A stretch of 30,190 nucleotides of DNA from Sergeia podlipaevii (GCA_030849805.1 JASANZ010001988.1:1-30190), one strand, 5' to 3'. Counted from the stretch's first letter, positions 10,444-19,940 are shown. Made by a program: numbers and translations. The notes: generated from the sequence alone by a model not told the origin.

Positions 10444-13041
10444 TCATGCTCTCAAATGCTTGCGAAATGGTGCCATGTCCCCTTCACACATACCGTCACG
10501 TGGTGTATCTTCTTGCTCGCCGCCGTCACATGGTTTCCTGCGCACCCATGGATGGCGGAGTACGTCCTCCATGGTAGAACGTGTAGCTGGATCCTTTCGA
10601 AGCATCCCTAGCACAAGTTCTTTTGCTCCAGAAGAAAGTGACGGCAACTTTACCGCCGCGCTAGAAGAGATGCCGCCTCCACCACCATCACCACCAATAC
10701 CAAGTGGCTCGCTCTTACGCCCAGTCAGGTTAGGCATCTCGTGTCGGATCGCTTCCAGCGTCTCTTGCTGTGAGTGATGAAAGAAAGGTGGGGTACCCGT
10801 GAGCATCTCCACCACCATCACCCCAAGTGACCACACATCCGTCTTGTTTGTGTGCAGCTGGCCTGATACCATCTCCGGGGAGAGGTAGTCTAGTGTGCCA
10901 CACACAGTGCGTCGCCCCTCTGCTTTACTGGGCGATACCACAGGACTGGTGGCCGCAGGAGAAGCCCCTCCTTCTCTCTTTCCTTCCTCTCCACCTGAGT
11001 CTTTTTCATGAGAAGTGGTGGAGAACATCTGTTTTGACCATCCAAAGTCAGCAAGCTTAGCCGCATCGTGTTTGTCCAGCAGCACGTTCTCAAGCTTTAA
11101 GTCTCGGTGAGCGAGACCATGACGGTGCAGATATGCCAGCGCGCGGGCGACATGGCGGGTGTAGCGAGCAGCCCGCGCTTCCTCTAAGAAGCCGTTTATA
11201 TTTGTTCTGACGGCATCCATAAGGGTGCCCCCTACGCAGTACTCCAAGACAAGATTGACACAGTGCGGGGTCACGTAGTAACTGTAGAGCCGCACCACGT
11301 TTGGGTGGCGGAGCTTGCGGTGAATGTTGATTTCCCACTGAAGCTGTCCGTCCAGATTCATGGCATGCAGCCGATGGCGGGAAATTTCCTTGAGAGCAAC
11401 CATGCGGCCTGATGGCACGTGCATCGCGGCCACTACGGTGGAGTAGGAGCCGCTGCCTAGCACCTCTTCACGGAGAAAGTGAGAGTCCTGCACGTCTTGT
11501 TGCCGCACCTGAAGGAGAGGCGTGCTTCGCTCTGCACTGGCGCTGATGCTGTGAAAATCGTCATTCTGCTGCTGCAGCCGTAGTGGCGGGGGCCTGGACG
11601 CATATATCACTGCGGCGCTCTTGCCATCGCTCAGGTGCTTCTCCCTTGTTGTCCCCCCACATGCTCGCCCAGGCGTACAAGCGCTTCTACCACTATTTGT
11701 TGCTGCTGTTGTGGTGGTGGTGGCGGTGGTGGTACTTGTTGGATCTGCATGAGACGCCATAGGATGCTGCTGTGCCGTAAGAAGCGCGAGTTCATCGTCC
11801 ACGCTGCTGCTGGCAGCGCTAGTAATGCTCGCATAAACGTTGCTGGTGGAGTCTTCATTGACTCCAGTGATGGTTGCCGCGGTGTCCTCTAGCTGAGAGG
11901 AAGAGCAGGATGAAAAGGAGAAGTGCTTGGGAAACTGCTGCTGCTGCTGCTGGTAATGCCTGTGATGATGATCTTCCCCCTGTTGGCGTTGTGTCGGTTG
12001 TTGAGGCGGAAAGGACCAAGAGTCCTCACTCAGCTGTGTGAGCCAAGACGCAGCCGCTGCCGAGGAGTAAAGCTGAGAGGCGGTGGAGGCTTCGTCGATA
12101 TCGGAGAGTCCACTTTTGAATTTTGGTGACGTCGCCGTGGCAGCAAAGGTGGACAGAGGGGGCGAGGTATAGTTAGGGAAGCGTGGTGTCGTCTGAACGT
12201 CACGACACGGCTGGTGGCGGTGGTGTCGGTGATGATGTGAAAGGGGGTGTTGCTGCTGCGTCTCTTGCTGCCACCGGGGTGTAGAAAGGGGTGAACCACT
12301 AGTTGGGGAACTCACGGAGCTAACTGAATCGTATCGAGAATGCATCGTAGTGCTAGAGTACAGGAAAGGCGAAGGAGAATGTGACACGCTCAATGATGTT
12401 GCCGCTTCTTTTCGTTGGCGTCCTGCGTTGAAGGCGAGGAGACTAGGCGATTCTTGTTGCTGCTGCTGCTTCTGCTTCTGTGTGGCACCTCCTGTGTGCC
12501 ATGGAATCGACGAAATAGCAGCTGAAGTGCTGCGTGACTGTGCTTTATTGATGTGTAGGTGAGTAAGCGGCAGTGCGTGATACCTCACAGTGCCACCGAT
12601 CCTAAGCACGTTATGAGCCGCATTGATTGAAGAAGAAGCATCCTGTGTATGCGGTTGCTGCTGCGTTCTTGTCCGCGTTGGCGTCTTGTCGTTGTCATGA
12701 TACCTAGACACAAGCGCATCCACGGCGTTAGCGCTCTCCATTATGCCCTCATTACTCATGCGACGATGGCTGCGGCAGGCCGGGGGATCATCGGGTGCAT
12801 CAGGAATCGGAGTATCGTTCCTAAAAAACACTTCAGCCGTGGCGCTTTCGCTACTGAGGTTATTTGCTTTCCAATAAAGTGGGTCTTCTCGTTGACTTGG
12901 TGATGCATGATGATGCTCCTGAAAAACACGTACATTTTCTTTTCCCACCCCACGTTGTTGTTGTTGTTGTTGTTGTAAACTGCTGCTGCCGTTGCTGCTA
13001 CATGAGCCTATCTTTTGATGAAACAAAGCACCCTGATGCAT
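10444..13041 (-). CDS. Aurora-family serine/threonine protein kinase with long disordered N-terminus
   Basis: This 865-residue protein has a C-terminal kinase domain at about residues 522-835. All core parts are visible: glycine loop LGSGSYSTVV, VALKEI lysine (K552), helix C glutamate in QWEINI, HRDLKLEN with D648, and DFGWS at 666-670. RRTVCGTLDYLSPEM marks the activation segment, and TDVWSLGVMVVEML follows. DFGWS plus CGTLDYLsPEM is the Aurora hallmark, so a role in mitosis or cytokinesis is inferred. Trypanosomatids have several Aurora-like kinases (AUK1-3); the long extension argues against the compact AUK1 type. About 38 extra residues, rich in Glu, Gly and Ser-Pro, sit between DFGWSKQMF and GRRT. 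The first ~515 residues are low complexity (Gln, Ser, Thr, His) and include a KEN motif near residues 35-37. The ATG at 13041 is the first after the splice site. The stop is TGA. Confidence 0.88.
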   Translation of the reverse strand: MHQGALFHQKIGSCSSNGSSSLQQQQQQQRGVGKENVRVFQEHHHASPSQREDPLYWKANNLSSESATAEVFFRNDTPIPDAPDDPPACRSHRRMSNEGIMESANAVDALVSRYHDNDKTPTRTRTQQQPHTQDASSSINAAHNVLRIGGTVRYHALPLTHLHINKAQSRSTSAAISSIPWHTGGATQKQKQQQQQESPSLLAFNAGRQRKEAATSLSVSHSPSPFLYSSTTMHSRYDSVSSVSSPTSGSPLSTPRWQQETQQQHPLSHHHRHHRHQPCRDVQTTPRFPNYTSPPLSTFAATATSPKFKSGLSDIDEASTASQLYSSAAAASWLTQLSEDSWSFPPQQPTQRQQGEDHHHRHYQQQQQQFPKHFSFSSCSSSQLEDTAATITGVNEDSTSNVYASITSAASSSVDDELALLTAQQHPMASHADPTSTTTATTTTTAATNSGRSACTPGRACGGTTREKHLSDGKSAAVIYASRPPPLRLQQQNDDFHSISASAERSTPLLQVRQQDVQDSHFLREEVLGSGSYSTVVAAMHVPSGRMVALKEISRHRLHAMNLDGQLQWEINIHRKLRHPNVVRLYSYYVTPHCVNLVLEYCVGGTLMDAVRTNINGFLEEARAARYTRHVARALAYLHRHGLAHRDLKLENVLLDKHDAAKLADFGWSKQMFSTTSHEKDSGGEEGKREGGASPAATSPVVSPSKAEGRRTVCGTLDYLSPEMVSGQLHTNKTDVWSLGVMVVEMLTGTPPFFHHSQQETLEAIRHEMPNLTGRKSEPLGIGGDGGGGGISSSAAVKLPSLSSGAKELVLGMLRKDPATRSTMEDVLRHPWVRRKPCDGGEQEDTPRDGMCEGDMAPFRKHLRA

Positions 13042-13127
13042 GCTCGCGTTCACACACAACAGACGTCACAACGGAAAGAGAAGCAAATATTAGCAAAATA
13101 ATAACAACAATAATAATAAACAACAAT

Positions 13128-13206
13128 CTACGTAGTAATGACAGAAAGAAAAAAAAAAAAGAGAACCCAAGAAGAGAAACAGAGAAACGGAAAGAGAGAG
13201 AGAGAG
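13128..13206 (-). promoter_or_regulatory. Probable trans-splice acceptor of the Aurora-like kinase mRNA
   Basis: On the minus strand a 60-base pyrimidine-rich stretch (CT repeats and a T12 run, 13206-13145) is followed by AG at 13129-13128. The leader of about 86 bases to the ATG at 13041 has no other ATG. Confidence 0.55.
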
Positions 13207-13248
13207 CAACCACAACGTTTCCGTGATATCGTGAGTCAGCTTAGTACA

Positions 13249-13270
13249 CAGCACAGCACAAGCTGTGCTG
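13249..13270. repeat. Perfect 9-bp hairpin with tetraloop
   Basis: CAGCACAGC at 13249-13257 and GCTGTGCTG at 13262-13270 are exact complements around the loop ACAA. It lies just upstream of the pyrimidine tract that serves the kinase gene, so it would fall in the spacer or 3' UTR of the preceding transcript. Confidence 0.5.
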
Positions 13271-13851
13271 CTATATAGCAACCGGTATGATGAAGAATGC
13301 GTTGAGATGGAGACAAAGTCTGCTGCTGTGATTGAGCCGGGGGGGGGGATAGATATCTAATATATAAAATTGTCTACTTGCTAAATGTAGTGTGATGGAT
13401 CTAAATACAATATATACAAAAAAAAGTACAAGAAAGTTAAATAACAAAATAATATAAAAGGTGAAAACCCTTCGCTAAAATATTTACACCTAGGTGCTTG
13501 ATTTCCTTTGGCTTCTTAGTAATTGATAACTACGAACTCTTTGCTTGTAACTGATGTATACATATGTTTACCTTCAACCAAGGTGACAAAGAAAAGAAAA
13601 AAAAAATCAAGAAGAGGGATGAATTTTTTCTTTAAAAAAGAACATGTTTATTTCGTAGATGTTCTTCACTCATGTTGTACAGTATCCTACGTTTAAGAAT
13701 GCCTCCGCAGCGCTTGATGATAACAAAAATGGACCATACAATTTCTTTGATCTTTTTTTTTAAATGTTGAAGTATGGACGCATTTCTCCACACTTTAAAC
13801 GATCCAATAATAATAATAATAATAATGAAATGTAAAAGAAAAAGTGCTGAA

Positions 13852-13852
13852 G

Positions 13853-13890
<38 letters not shown>

Positions 13891-13891
13891 G
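13852..13891. repeat. Compound (TA)n(GA)n microsatellite
   Basis: About nine AT units pass directly into about eleven GA units, in the probable 3' UTR of RPC6. Confidence 0.85.
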
Positions 13892-13981
13892 GAAATTCAT
13901 CCATTATGGCTTCCACAGATGTAACTAGTATGTCGTGTATAAGAGAGAGAATGACCTCCCCCCCTCCACCACCACCCCCAC

Positions 13982-15250
13982 TCACTGGCTACCAAGCCAC
14001 TCCTTCATATAAGCGCACTGCTTCGTGTTAATAAGTCCAGTGTCGCCTATCCCACACGCCAGCAGCTGGGGGCATCCGAGACATGGAAACCCAGACGCTG
14101 GCAAGTAGGACCACCCACCACTACTATCCGCAGAACTCTCAGAGATGGGGGCAGGTTCGTAGAGCCCCTCATCCTGTACCATCTTGAGCAGCTCCGCATG
14201 CCTCTGTAGCACGCTCACATCCACTGCCATACCTGTGGCTTCAAGACCACGAAGTAGATCGTTGCCAGAACCTATGCCTCCGCCGAGGGAGGGGTGACGA
14301 TGCGAGACTCCCCCGTCACTGTTCCCATCACGGTGACGCTTACGCTGGCACGTAAAATGCCGCATGACGTTGGCACCTGATGCTAACTGGTACTGCGCCG
14401 CTCCCACCACGACCCCAGGGGTGGAGGCGGCAGTCCCATCCAGCTGCACTTCCGCCAGCACGCCATCCAGTACCAAGGATTGGACTAACACTTGCACATC
14501 TCTGGAACTCACCCGCTTGCCGGATATCGGAGCAGCCGGCGGCGGTGGCGCCGATGGGAACCCGCGGGGGCCGACGCCCATGTTCCCACCGCCTTGGCTT
14601 TGCGAGGAGGAATGGATAAGAGTCACAGGTGAAGCTGGATTGCCCGCCTCCGTTGCTGCGGAGCCCCCGCCCGTTGCAGCGGTTTCCTCTTCAATAAAAC
14701 GAATAAGCTGGCCCATCGATGCAGAATGTCGCAGCGAGACAAACACAACGATGCGACGACGCAGCTCATCGACGTACGCTACGTCCAGCTCTTCACTACA
14801 GTAGAAAGTGCCCCCTGTAACTTGTGAGGATGGTGCTAAGTCGAAAAGCAAATACACACGACGTGCACGATTGGTGAAGGGTCGATGTTCCTTGATCAAT
14901 CCCTGTGATACCAGAGTGTTGAGAGCCTTCTGCACTTCCATGCGCGGCACCCGAATTTTTGGTATAAGCTGGTTCACATCAATTCCATTACTGCCGCTAC
15001 TACGGACTGCATCCAGCACAGCGGCGAGGTTCTCGGTAAGATTATTGACAAGGGAGACATAGGTGCCGTCATCGCCGCCCTTGCGCAAGTTTACTTTCCC
15101 ACGCTCAATAAGGCCACGCAAAGCCAAGGCGCTCAGCTTTGCTCCATCTGGTGTCAGTTTCGCCTTGATAGTCTCGAAGAGTACAGCCTCTTGCCCGGAT
15201 GTGGACAAGAAGGTAATGATCTTTTCTTGGATGCTCTCAACTGTGGCCAT
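13982..15250 (-). CDS. RPC6: DNA-directed RNA polymerase III subunit RPC6 (RPC34)
   Basis: This 422-residue protein matches the RPC34/RPC6 family, part of the Pol III-specific subcomplex that helps open promoters of tRNA, 5S and small RNA genes. Two winged-helix domains are seen at about 1-68 and 72-138, the second ending RARRVYLLFDLAPS. The family signature continues with VTGGTFY (144-150). The third winged-helix region (about 155-290) is enlarged by a Gly/Ser/Pro/Ala-rich insert around 190-245. The C-terminus carries four cysteines spaced C-x2-C-x5-C-x12-C (390, 393, 399, 412), followed by AYMKEWL; this is the family's 4Fe-4S binding site and tail. The ATG at 15250 lies 16 bases after a likely splice AG. 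Family members are usually about 300-330 residues, so the extra length comes mainly from inserts. Confidence 0.9.
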   Translation of the reverse strand: MATVESIQEKIITFLSTSGQEAVLFETIKAKLTPDGAKLSALALRGLIERGKVNLRKGGDDGTYVSLVNNLTENLAAVLDAVRSSGSNGIDVNQLIPKIRVPRMEVQKALNTLVSQGLIKEHRPFTNRARRVYLLFDLAPSSQVTGGTFYCSEELDVAYVDELRRRIVVFVSLRHSASMGQLIRFIEEETAATGGGSAATEAGNPASPVTLIHSSSQSQGGGNMGVGPRGFPSAPPPPAAPISGKRVSSRDVQVLVQSLVLDGVLAEVQLDGTAASTPGVVVGAAQYQLASGANVMRHFTCQRKRHRDGNSDGGVSHRHPSLGGGIGSGNDLLRGLEATGMAVDVSVLQRHAELLKMVQDEGLYEPAPISESSADSSGGWSYLPASGFPCLGCPQLLACGIGDTGLINTKQCAYMKEWLGSQ

Positions 15251-15265
15251 AATAATTCCTTTAAG

Positions 15266-15290
15266 CTAAATAAAAACACGAAAATGAAAT
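15266..15290 (-). promoter_or_regulatory. Probable trans-splice acceptor of RPC6 mRNA
   Basis: On the minus strand a T-rich tract is followed by TTTAG, with the AG at 15267-15266, only about 15 bases before the ATG at 15250. A (TA)n run lies just upstream at 15299-15315. Confidence 0.45.
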
Positions 15291-17235
15291 ACTTCGCTTT
15301 ATATATATATATATAAGCACTAGCGCAATCGTGGTAGTTCCCAAGTGGAAGTTTCACCTTAATGTCGTACTGGGCAGACAGACACAGACTTTCTAGTCAG
15401 CTAGCACAAACGGAAGAAAGGAAAGTAGAGGGCAACACAGAAAAGGCAAGTCCCCCTCTTTGAGGGGGTTCGTAATCGTATGTATCGCTTCTGTGTGCGA
15501 GTGCTTGCGTGTTGGTCTCCGAAACCTGCAAGTCGCGCACGTTTTTCCTCCTTTCTTTCCTTTTCCCTATAAATAATAAATAGAAATAGAAAAACACATC
15601 GAAAAAGAAAGAGATAGCAGAAGAAATGATTTATTTATTATTTATTTTATTTTGCAAATGCATTGATCACGATATTAATAGGGGTGAAAAGAGGGAGGGA
15701 GGGACGGAGGGGGGGGGGGACGACTACGACACAATAGATGCAGCAATTATTGCGCACATGTGTAGCGGCAGCCCCCCACCCCCTCTGCTCAACCATCACA
15801 AACAAGAAAAGAAAAAAAAAGCAGGACTCTTATACGCTTTAAAATTTCTCGGTCGCTACATCACCCATGCTTTTCGCGCAAACAGTTTTTTTTTTAAAAA
15901 AAAAGTCTCTTTTGTTCTCTCTCTCTCTCTCTCTGTCATTCTTAATTTCTTTCTGTGCAGTGCGCGCGTTGCTGCTTAAAGTAAATTACTAAATGAGGAA
16001 AATAAATGAGCACACTCGCATTTTTTTCTTTTAAATGGCAGTCTGAAAGAAAAAAAAAAGAAAAAAATGTGGAACTAGGAGGCAAGAGTAGAGTAGCAAA
16101 TAATAACTAAAGAAACGGACAGCGCATAGAAAAAAAGCCAGTGCTTCATATTGGAGCTACATTTTTTTCCCAATACAATATGCGTGCGTGTGTGCGGTGG
16201 AGTACTTAAAATAAATAAAGATAAACACATACACACATACATGCACACTTCGCTTTTCCATCTCCTACGTAATTTTTTTTCCTCCCCTCAATGTCTCCTG
16301 TCGAGTAGTAACAAAAAAAAAAGAGGAAGAGAAATCCCTTGTCCTCTCTCATTTTTCACACATCAGTGTCTCAAGTAGTATCAAAAACTTCACCCTGTAA
16401 AGAAGAGAAATAAAATAAAATAAAAATGTGATCGCTAGCCCTACACTTCGCGCACACACACACACATTCACTTGTGTATGCGTCCTGCGCACGTTCGTCT
16501 ATCTTCATTCAATTTTTTTTTTTTAAGAAAAAAAGTAATCAATATATGTGCCTCTGCATTACGCCCAGGGCAACCAACAAGTAAGCGCCAAAGAAAAGAT
16601 ATCAAGAGCAATATATTTTTTGTTTGTCTGCGTCTGTGTGTTGAAAAGAAGATCTTCTGCTATTCTCTTTCTTTGTGTCCTCCTCACCCTTCATTCGTTT
16701 CCTCTCTTTCCTTTCTGTTTATTCGATATCTCCTGAATAGGAAACAATATAGAGTAGATAATAATAAAGATAATAATAATAATAATAATAATGAGCGCCA
16801 CATGCTGATAACGATAAACAAAACAACTATATCAACGACGACGACAACAACACCAAAAAAAAAAAAACAGAAGCTAAGAGCTCACTTCAGTCCAGCCATG
16901 CCTCTCATATATATATATATATACCCAACTATTCTCTCATCGGCTCATCTCTTTGTGCCCTTTTTTCCTTTCATTCCACATCTTGTACTTTTCTTGCCAC
17001 TGAATCCCTCTTCTATGTAATGGCAACGTTTCTTTTTCATATATTTCCTTTTTCATTCAACCGAGAAAAAAGTAGAAAAAAAAAACAGCATATACATACT
17101 CACATGGAAAACAGAGAGATCAATTAGTTGTCTTCATCCTTCACTCATCAACTGCTTTCAACAATTTGCCTTTTCCTGAAGTCAGAAGGATGGCGGATAT
17201 CATCATGCAGTAACCTCGTATTGGACCTAACAATG
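15291..17235. other. Intergenic region between acyltransferase and RPC6 genes
   Basis: This is nearly 2 kb without a credible gene. It should carry the 3' UTR of the acyltransferase mRNA and the region upstream of RPC6. It includes (TA)n at 15299-15315 and 16906-16922, a G-rich block near 15690-15720, (CT)n at 15918-15934, and (AAT)n at about 16770-16792. The longest open frame (182 codons, plus strand) is made of Asn, Tyr-Ile and Phe runs from these repeats and is not a convincing protein. Confidence 0.6.
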
Positions 17236-19143
17236 TCAGTTACCACTCAGCATGTGAAAGACGGTCTCAGCAGACGCGGTCACAGCTATCTTCAAGTCCG
17301 CAACATTCGTGGCGGGACGATTAGTGAAACCAGAGAGAGAGATGCGAATCTCACTCGCATCCACGACATACCCAAGTCCATATCCGTTGGAAAACGCAGG
17401 ACCAAAGGTGTAGTACCGCAGCCACGGGGAGCTAAACTCACACGTGTTAAGAAAGAAAGTCCGGCTGAGTTTGTACAGCTCATCCTCAAAGAAGGCAAGT
17501 CCCGCCTTGTCCCCGTTGATCTTGGCCACGTTATGCAGCGCCATCAGGTGGCGGTCAATGCCCTTTCCAGTGCGTGCGTACTGTACGAGCTGGGTGTGGC
17601 GGTCGCATGCCGCACGCGCCAGCTTCTCCATTCTCTCTTTGTTTTCAGTAGATATTACCGGTCCCTCCTTCGCTGCCGCTGCCGCTGCGGCCACTGCCTC
17701 AGGGGTGGCGGTACCGGCCGCGGTGGCCGCACTCACAGCGGCTGCCTTTCTACATACCGCCACGCACTCCGCGAGCTCGAGGGCCTCAGTGGTGGTGGAG
17801 CGTACCACTTCTGTCGTTCCACGGAAAAACCTGGCGGTGCTACACAGTTGTGAGGTGGCACTGAGACGATCGCGCAGCTGATACTGAGCGCACTGCAAGC
17901 ACATCTGAACAAACGCGTCGGGGTCAACGTTGAGAGCCGCTAGTGCGTCTCGGCCATACGGAAGACGCACGGAGTGCACTTCGGTGCCCTCCACCAGTAC
18001 CTGGGCCTCCTGTCGTGCAGTGCGGATGTGACCAGCAAAGGACTTGCCAAAGGTGACCTTAATCTGTTGCATCATCTTGGTGATGGTGACGGCATCAATG
18101 CCGCTTGTATCAATTTTGCCCATGTTCTCAGATGCTAGACGGCCCAGCACATCACTGATCCAGCGTGCCCAGTGGATGCGGTCGCTAACGGTAGGCTCAA
18201 AGTTGAATGCCACTTGTCCATCCGCCGACACGATGAGCTGATGCTTGTCATACCAGCGGTTCTCAAGTTCCTCACTACTTCCATGCAGCGCCGATGCCTC
18301 TGCCAGATTATCGTCATCCCCCCAGCCTTTGCTATCCAGGCACACCACAAGCACGGCTTCATGGAACAGAGAGAGTGCCTTGGCATTCTCAGGGGTCTTC
18401 ATCAGCTCCTGGTAGGCTTCACCCCAAAGAGCGCGGTTCCCTGCGGTGAGCACCGCAACAGGAGTGGTGTTGTCTTGATCAGGGGTGATGGAGATGATGA
18501 GCTCGAGCGCCTTCTGGATGTGTGCGCGGTCCAGCACGTTCTGGTGGTCATCAAAGATACGCACCAGGTATGGATGTCCATCGTGGAGCACCACTATGTG
18601 GCGAAGGTCCTTCAGAGGCCTATTGAAGATCTCGTCCTTCTCTTTGGAAGGGATCAGACTCCTCCCAAACTCGCCGAGAAGAGGGGAAATATCAAACCTC
18701 GTGTCGTCCACCGTGAGACCAGACACAATCATATCCTTAATGAGTCTTGCCACCTCATGAACAATCCCGGCAGCCACACCTACCTGCGTTCCATCCGTGC
18801 CTGCGATTTCCTTCTTGAGAACAAAACTCGTGTTCATGTTGACCTCAAGTGGGACACGAGAGCTCAGCGTCGTGTTATCCAGCAGCGCCTCCACGTATGA
18901 AAAAGGATATGTGCCAGCCTTGATGGCTGCTTCATCTGTGTCGAGCAGCTGCTTCTGCAAGACAGGCGCGGAGCTTTGCAGAAAAGTGTCTAGCTTCTGA
19001 ATGTGCGTGTTGAGGGCATCTCCTGCCTTAAGCGGCTTGATAGACTCCCTATATCGATCAAAGGTGCCATCAAGGGATGGAATAGGGAGGCGGGGAAGCT
19101 TGAACACGTTCTGTGCAAGCTCTGCTACGGGAATGCGCTTCAT
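17236..19143 (-). CDS. Carnitine/choline acyltransferase-family protein lacking the catalytic histidine
   Basis: This 635-residue protein fits the carnitine/choline O-acyltransferase fold along its whole length. Seen are LPRLPIPSLDGTFDRY (17-31), RVPLEVNMN, RHIVVLHDGHPYLVRIFD (181-198), AVLTAGNRALWGEAYQ, RWYDKHQLIVSADGQ, a GRTE-like block (RFFRGTTEVVRS, 438-449), DRHLMALHN and YTFGPAFSNGYGLGYV near the end. Active relatives move acyl groups between CoA and carnitine or choline, using a His in a motif like FxxEHSxxDG. Here that block reads NFEPTVSDR, with Pro at residue 317 in place of His (codon CCT). The usual STSQ substrate motif reads NTCE, and GRTE reads RGTTE. An Ala-rich insert lies near 470-492. 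The frame opens upstream through a (TA)n repeat, so the ATG at 19143 is preferred. No C-terminal peroxisome signal is present. Function is uncertain; it may be a pseudoenzyme. Confidence 0.85.
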   Translation of the reverse strand: MKRIPVAELAQNVFKLPRLPIPSLDGTFDRYRESIKPLKAGDALNTHIQKLDTFLQSSAPVLQKQLLDTDEAAIKAGTYPFSYVEALLDNTTLSSRVPLEVNMNTSFVLKKEIAGTDGTQVGVAAGIVHEVARLIKDMIVSGLTVDDTRFDISPLLGEFGRSLIPSKEKDEIFNRPLKDLRHIVVLHDGHPYLVRIFDDHQNVLDRAHIQKALELIISITPDQDNTTPVAVLTAGNRALWGEAYQELMKTPENAKALSLFHEAVLVVCLDSKGWGDDDNLAEASALHGSSEELENRWYDKHQLIVSADGQVAFNFEPTVSDRIHWARWISDVLGRLASENMGKIDTSGIDAVTITKMMQQIKVTFGKSFAGHIRTARQEAQVLVEGTEVHSVRLPYGRDALAALNVDPDAFVQMCLQCAQYQLRDRLSATSQLCSTARFFRGTTEVVRSTTTEALELAECVAVCRKAAAVSAATAAGTATPEAVAAAAAAAKEGPVISTENKERMEKLARAACDRHTQLVQYARTGKGIDRHLMALHNVAKINGDKAGLAFFEDELYKLSRTFFLNTCEFSSPWLRYYTFGPAFSNGYGLGYVVDASEIRISLSGFTNRPATNVADLKIAVTASAETVFHMLSGN

Positions 19144-19940
19144 ATCGCACACTGGGCGTATATATATATATATATATATATATACCACAGCAACAATAGC
19201 AATAATGATATAACCTGATGTTAAAATTCAGCAACTTATGCCAAAACNATCACGTAATTGTTTGGGCATTCGTTATCTCCTTTCTTTTTTCACACCTCCA
19301 CATCAAGAAGCTGTAGAATAAATACCCACTGAGGCATATTTGGGTTCATTTTTAAAAATAGTAGAGCAATATAGCGCTAATGTATACTGTTTAGTGTTAC
19401 TGTTTCTTTATCTTTTTTTTAATTGTTCAGTTTCGTACACGTATAGTAAGATGTGATGCATTTTTTTTTCTCTCTCTCTCTTTCTCTCTCTTTTAGGATG
19501 TGTGGGTATTGGCTGTAGCTATAAGCAGGAAAGTGTATTATACGATCAGATGTTTGAAGATGCAAGTATGAGCATTACTGTCTCACCATTTTTTTTAAAA
19601 AGCTTTCCAAACCGAACACAATTTTCCCCATTAAAAAAAAAAAAAAGAAGCATTTCCAGCCTTCAGGACCTTTTTCTCATCATGAAATAGGGATGCCACC
19701 GAGCATGCAGAGTTCTTCATGAATAAGCATACACACAATCACTTCTCAGCGCATCCGCTACACCAAAAAAATAAAAAAAAATAAGAGAGAAGAGGAAAAA
19801 AAAAGTGACTGATTGTTTTTGTCAACTCCATCCTTCATTCATCCCTTGCTCCCTCACTCGGTGATGTGTCTTCCTACCCATATCCCACTCATCTCACTAT
19901 CATCAGAGCACATCCCACACCTATCCACATCCCCACCCCC
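19144..19940. other. Intergenic region between CBP3-like and acyltransferase genes
   Basis: No gene is seen. It includes a long (TA)n run next to the acyltransferase start, one undetermined base (n) at 19248, and on the plus strand a CT-rich run at about 19462-19495 followed by TTTTAG. The splice acceptor for the acyltransferase mRNA is not obvious; AG dinucleotides nearest the ATG are at 19154-19153 and 19232-19231 (minus-strand reading). Confidence 0.55.
19159..19184. repeat. (TA)n microsatellite in the acyltransferase leader
   Basis: Thirteen TA units end 15 bases upstream of the acyltransferase ATG. Read in frame they would give a Tyr-Ile repeat, which is why the longer open frame is not taken as coding. 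Confidence 0.9.

Larger units (their letters stand above)
13207..13981. other. Intergenic region between RPC6 and kinase genes
   Basis: No gene is seen. The region should hold the RPC6 3' UTR. It contains a run of nine G at about 13340-13348, (AAT)n at 13807-13826, then (TA)n running directly into (GA)n at 13852-13891, and a C-rich block just after the RPC6 stop codon. Confidence 0.6.

Noticed and set aside
16472..17020. A 182-codon plus-strand open frame
   Set aside because: It consists of Phe, Asn, Thr and Tyr-Ile runs from repeats and lies opposite to the transcription unit.
17128..17853. A 241-codon plus-strand open frame and similar long frames opposite the acyltransferase, CBP3-like, RPC6 and lipase genes
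   Set aside because: They are shadows of well-supported minus-strand genes and show no recognisable domain.
19144..19188. N-terminal extension of the acyltransferase beginning in a Tyr-Ile repeat
   Set aside because: It is a translation of a (TA)n microsatellite. The ATG at 19143 begins a sequence that leads directly into the conserved LPRLPIPSL block.
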